The position numbers and the translations under genes were made by a program. The notes beneath the pieces are model-generated. The model did no database searches and had not been told where the DNA came from. It saw only the letters and a program-made list of their open reading frames with translations. A stretch of 64,000 nt of DNA. It comes from Cellulomonas sp. C5510. GTDB lineage: Bacteria; Actinomycetota; Actinomycetes; Actinomycetales; Cellulomonadaceae. The DNA is taken from positions 1,860,001 through 1,924,000 of the forward strand of contig NZ_CP081862.1 of assembly GCF_019797765.1 (NCBI RefSeq). Direction: 5' to 3'. Below are positions 63,148-64,000 of the stretch, piece by piece (within the stretch, counting starts at the first letter, position 1; the number at the start of each line of letters is the position of its first letter).

Positions 63148-64000
63148 TCAGCGGGGCCGGCGACCCGCGCGCGACTCCCGCAGCTCGCGTCCCCGCCGGA
63201 CGTCCTCCTCGGCCTTGGCGCGACGCTTGTCGCTCGCCCGGGTGTCGCGCGGCGGGAGCTGGATCGTGCGCTCCGCCGCGATGCCGCCCTGCAGCTCGCG
63301 GCCCCGCTCCACCTCGGCGTCGAGCTCGGCGCCGAACAGCAGCGCGAGGTTCGTCAGCCACAGCCAGAGCAGCAGGATGATCACCCCCGCCAGCGAGCCG
63401 TAGGTGCTGTCGTACGAGGCGAACGTGGACACGTACAGCCCGAACCCCGCCGAGGCGAGGACCCAGACGACGACAGCGACCCCCGCACCGGGGCTGATCC
63501 ACCGGAACGTCGGCTGCTGCACGTTGGGAGTCGCGTAGTAGAGGATCGCGACCGCGAGCACCACGAGGACGAGGGCGACCGGCCACTTCGCGATGCTCCA
63601 GACGGCGACGGTGACGTCGCTGACTCCCAGCGCGTCGCCGACGGCCCGCGCGACGTCACCCGACACCACCAGAGCCAGGACGACGGCGACAGCGAGCAGC
63701 ACCAGCACCACGGTCACGAGCAGCAGCACCGGGCGCAGCTTCCAGATCGGCCGGCCCTCGTCGATCTCGTACACCCGGTTCATGCCGCGGCTGAAGGCCG
63801 TCACGTACCCGGACGCCGACCAGAGGGCGAGCACCAGCGACAGCACGAACGCGAGTCCGGCCCCGGGGCTCGCGGCGATCCCCGAGAGGATCGGGTCGAG
63901 TGCATCAGCGGCGCCCTCGGGCCCGGACTCGCGGACAGTGCGCAGCACGTCGTCCACCAGCTGCTCGCCGTCGCCGACCAGGCCCAGCACGGAGACGAGG
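63148..64000 (-). CDS. YihY/BrkB family membrane protein (5' end outside window)
   Basis: The last 284 residues of a six-helix YihY/virulence-factor BrkB-type protein. Visible segments include LVLALWSASGYVTAFSRGMNRVY, PNVQQPTFRWISPGAG and GSLAGVIILLLWLWLTNLALLFGAELDAE, all family signatures; a basic hydrophilic tail of about 50 residues follows. The frame stays open through the window edge, and the ATG at 63990 lies within the conserved region, so the true start is further right. Function of the family is not settled (membrane integrity, possible lipid or tRNA-processing confusion in old annotation). Confidence 0.92.
   Translation of the reverse strand, partial: LVSVLGLVGDGEQLVDDVLRTVRESGPEGAADALDPILSGIAASPGAGLAFVLSLVLALWSASGYVTAFSRGMNRVYEIDEGRPIWKLRPVLLLVTVVLVLLAVAVVLALVVSGDVARAVGDALGVSDVTVAVWSIAKWPVALVLVVLAVAILYYATPNVQQPTFRWISPGAGVAVVVWVLASAGFGLYVSTFASYDSTYGSLAGVIILLLWLWLTNLALLFGAELDAEVERGRELQGGIAAERTIQLPPRDTRASDKRRAKAEEDVRRGRELRESRAGRRPR

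Overview
This is a very G+C-rich chromosomal segment with many GTG starts, short overlapping operons (four-base ATGA or GTGA junctions) and several likely leaderless genes. Together with the carbohydrate-hydrolase content, the mycobacterial-type mutasome cassette and actinobacterial protein families, this points to an actinomycete, probably a Cellulomonas-like member of the Micrococcales. No transposase, integrase, CRISPR array or rRNA was seen. No gene-free stretch exceeds 300 bases.

Layout. 1-3.9 kb: a truncated TrkA potassium regulator diverges from a KimA-like APC permease, which overlaps an RNA methyltransferase gene. 4-7.4 kb: a small unknown gene and aconitase, whose promoter carries a perfect 18-bp palindrome. 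7.4-11.3 kb: DUF1801 protein, phosphotransferase, MATE exporter and a CoA-type Nudix hydrolase. 11.3-16 kb (all minus strand): glutamine amidotransferase, phytoene-dehydrogenase-like oxidoreductase, CDGSH protein, glycosyltransferase and a heme-oxygenase-like diiron enzyme; the last three are translationally coupled and form an unexplained redox/glycosylation cassette. 16-18.9 kb: nucleotide-sugar-type reductase, YbaK deacylase, GNAT acetyltransferase and PEBP protein. 19-25.4 kb: a LexA box followed by imuA-imuB-dnaE2, the SOS mutagenesis cassette. 25.4-28.7 kb: DapA-like lyase, AI-2E-type transporter, tRNA-Leu(GAG) and a second phosphotransferase.

28.8-46.5 kb is a saccharide-utilisation island: GH1, GH2 (beta-mannosidase type), GH36 alpha-galactosidase, GH42 beta-galactosidase, two ROK regulators, a LacI-like sensor without a DNA-binding domain, and a five-gene oligopeptide-type ABC importer. 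The enzyme set fits intracellular breakdown of galacto(gluco)mannan oligosaccharides. The promoters of the GH2-GH1 operon and of the importer share an operator-like element, suggesting one regulon.

46.5-49.1 kb holds an OafA-type acyltransferase and NhaA, the latter with a structured candidate leader RNA. 49.2-54.9 kb encodes JetA, JetB and JetC, the SMC-like core of a Wadjet/MksBEF system, but the nuclease subunit JetD is absent. 55-64 kb: MFS exporter, SDR, two small proteins, a short RecQ-like helicase, universal stress protein, a coiled-coil protein of unknown function, a secreted M15 D-Ala-D-Ala peptidase whose frame lacks a stop, and a truncated YihY/BrkB membrane protein at the right edge.
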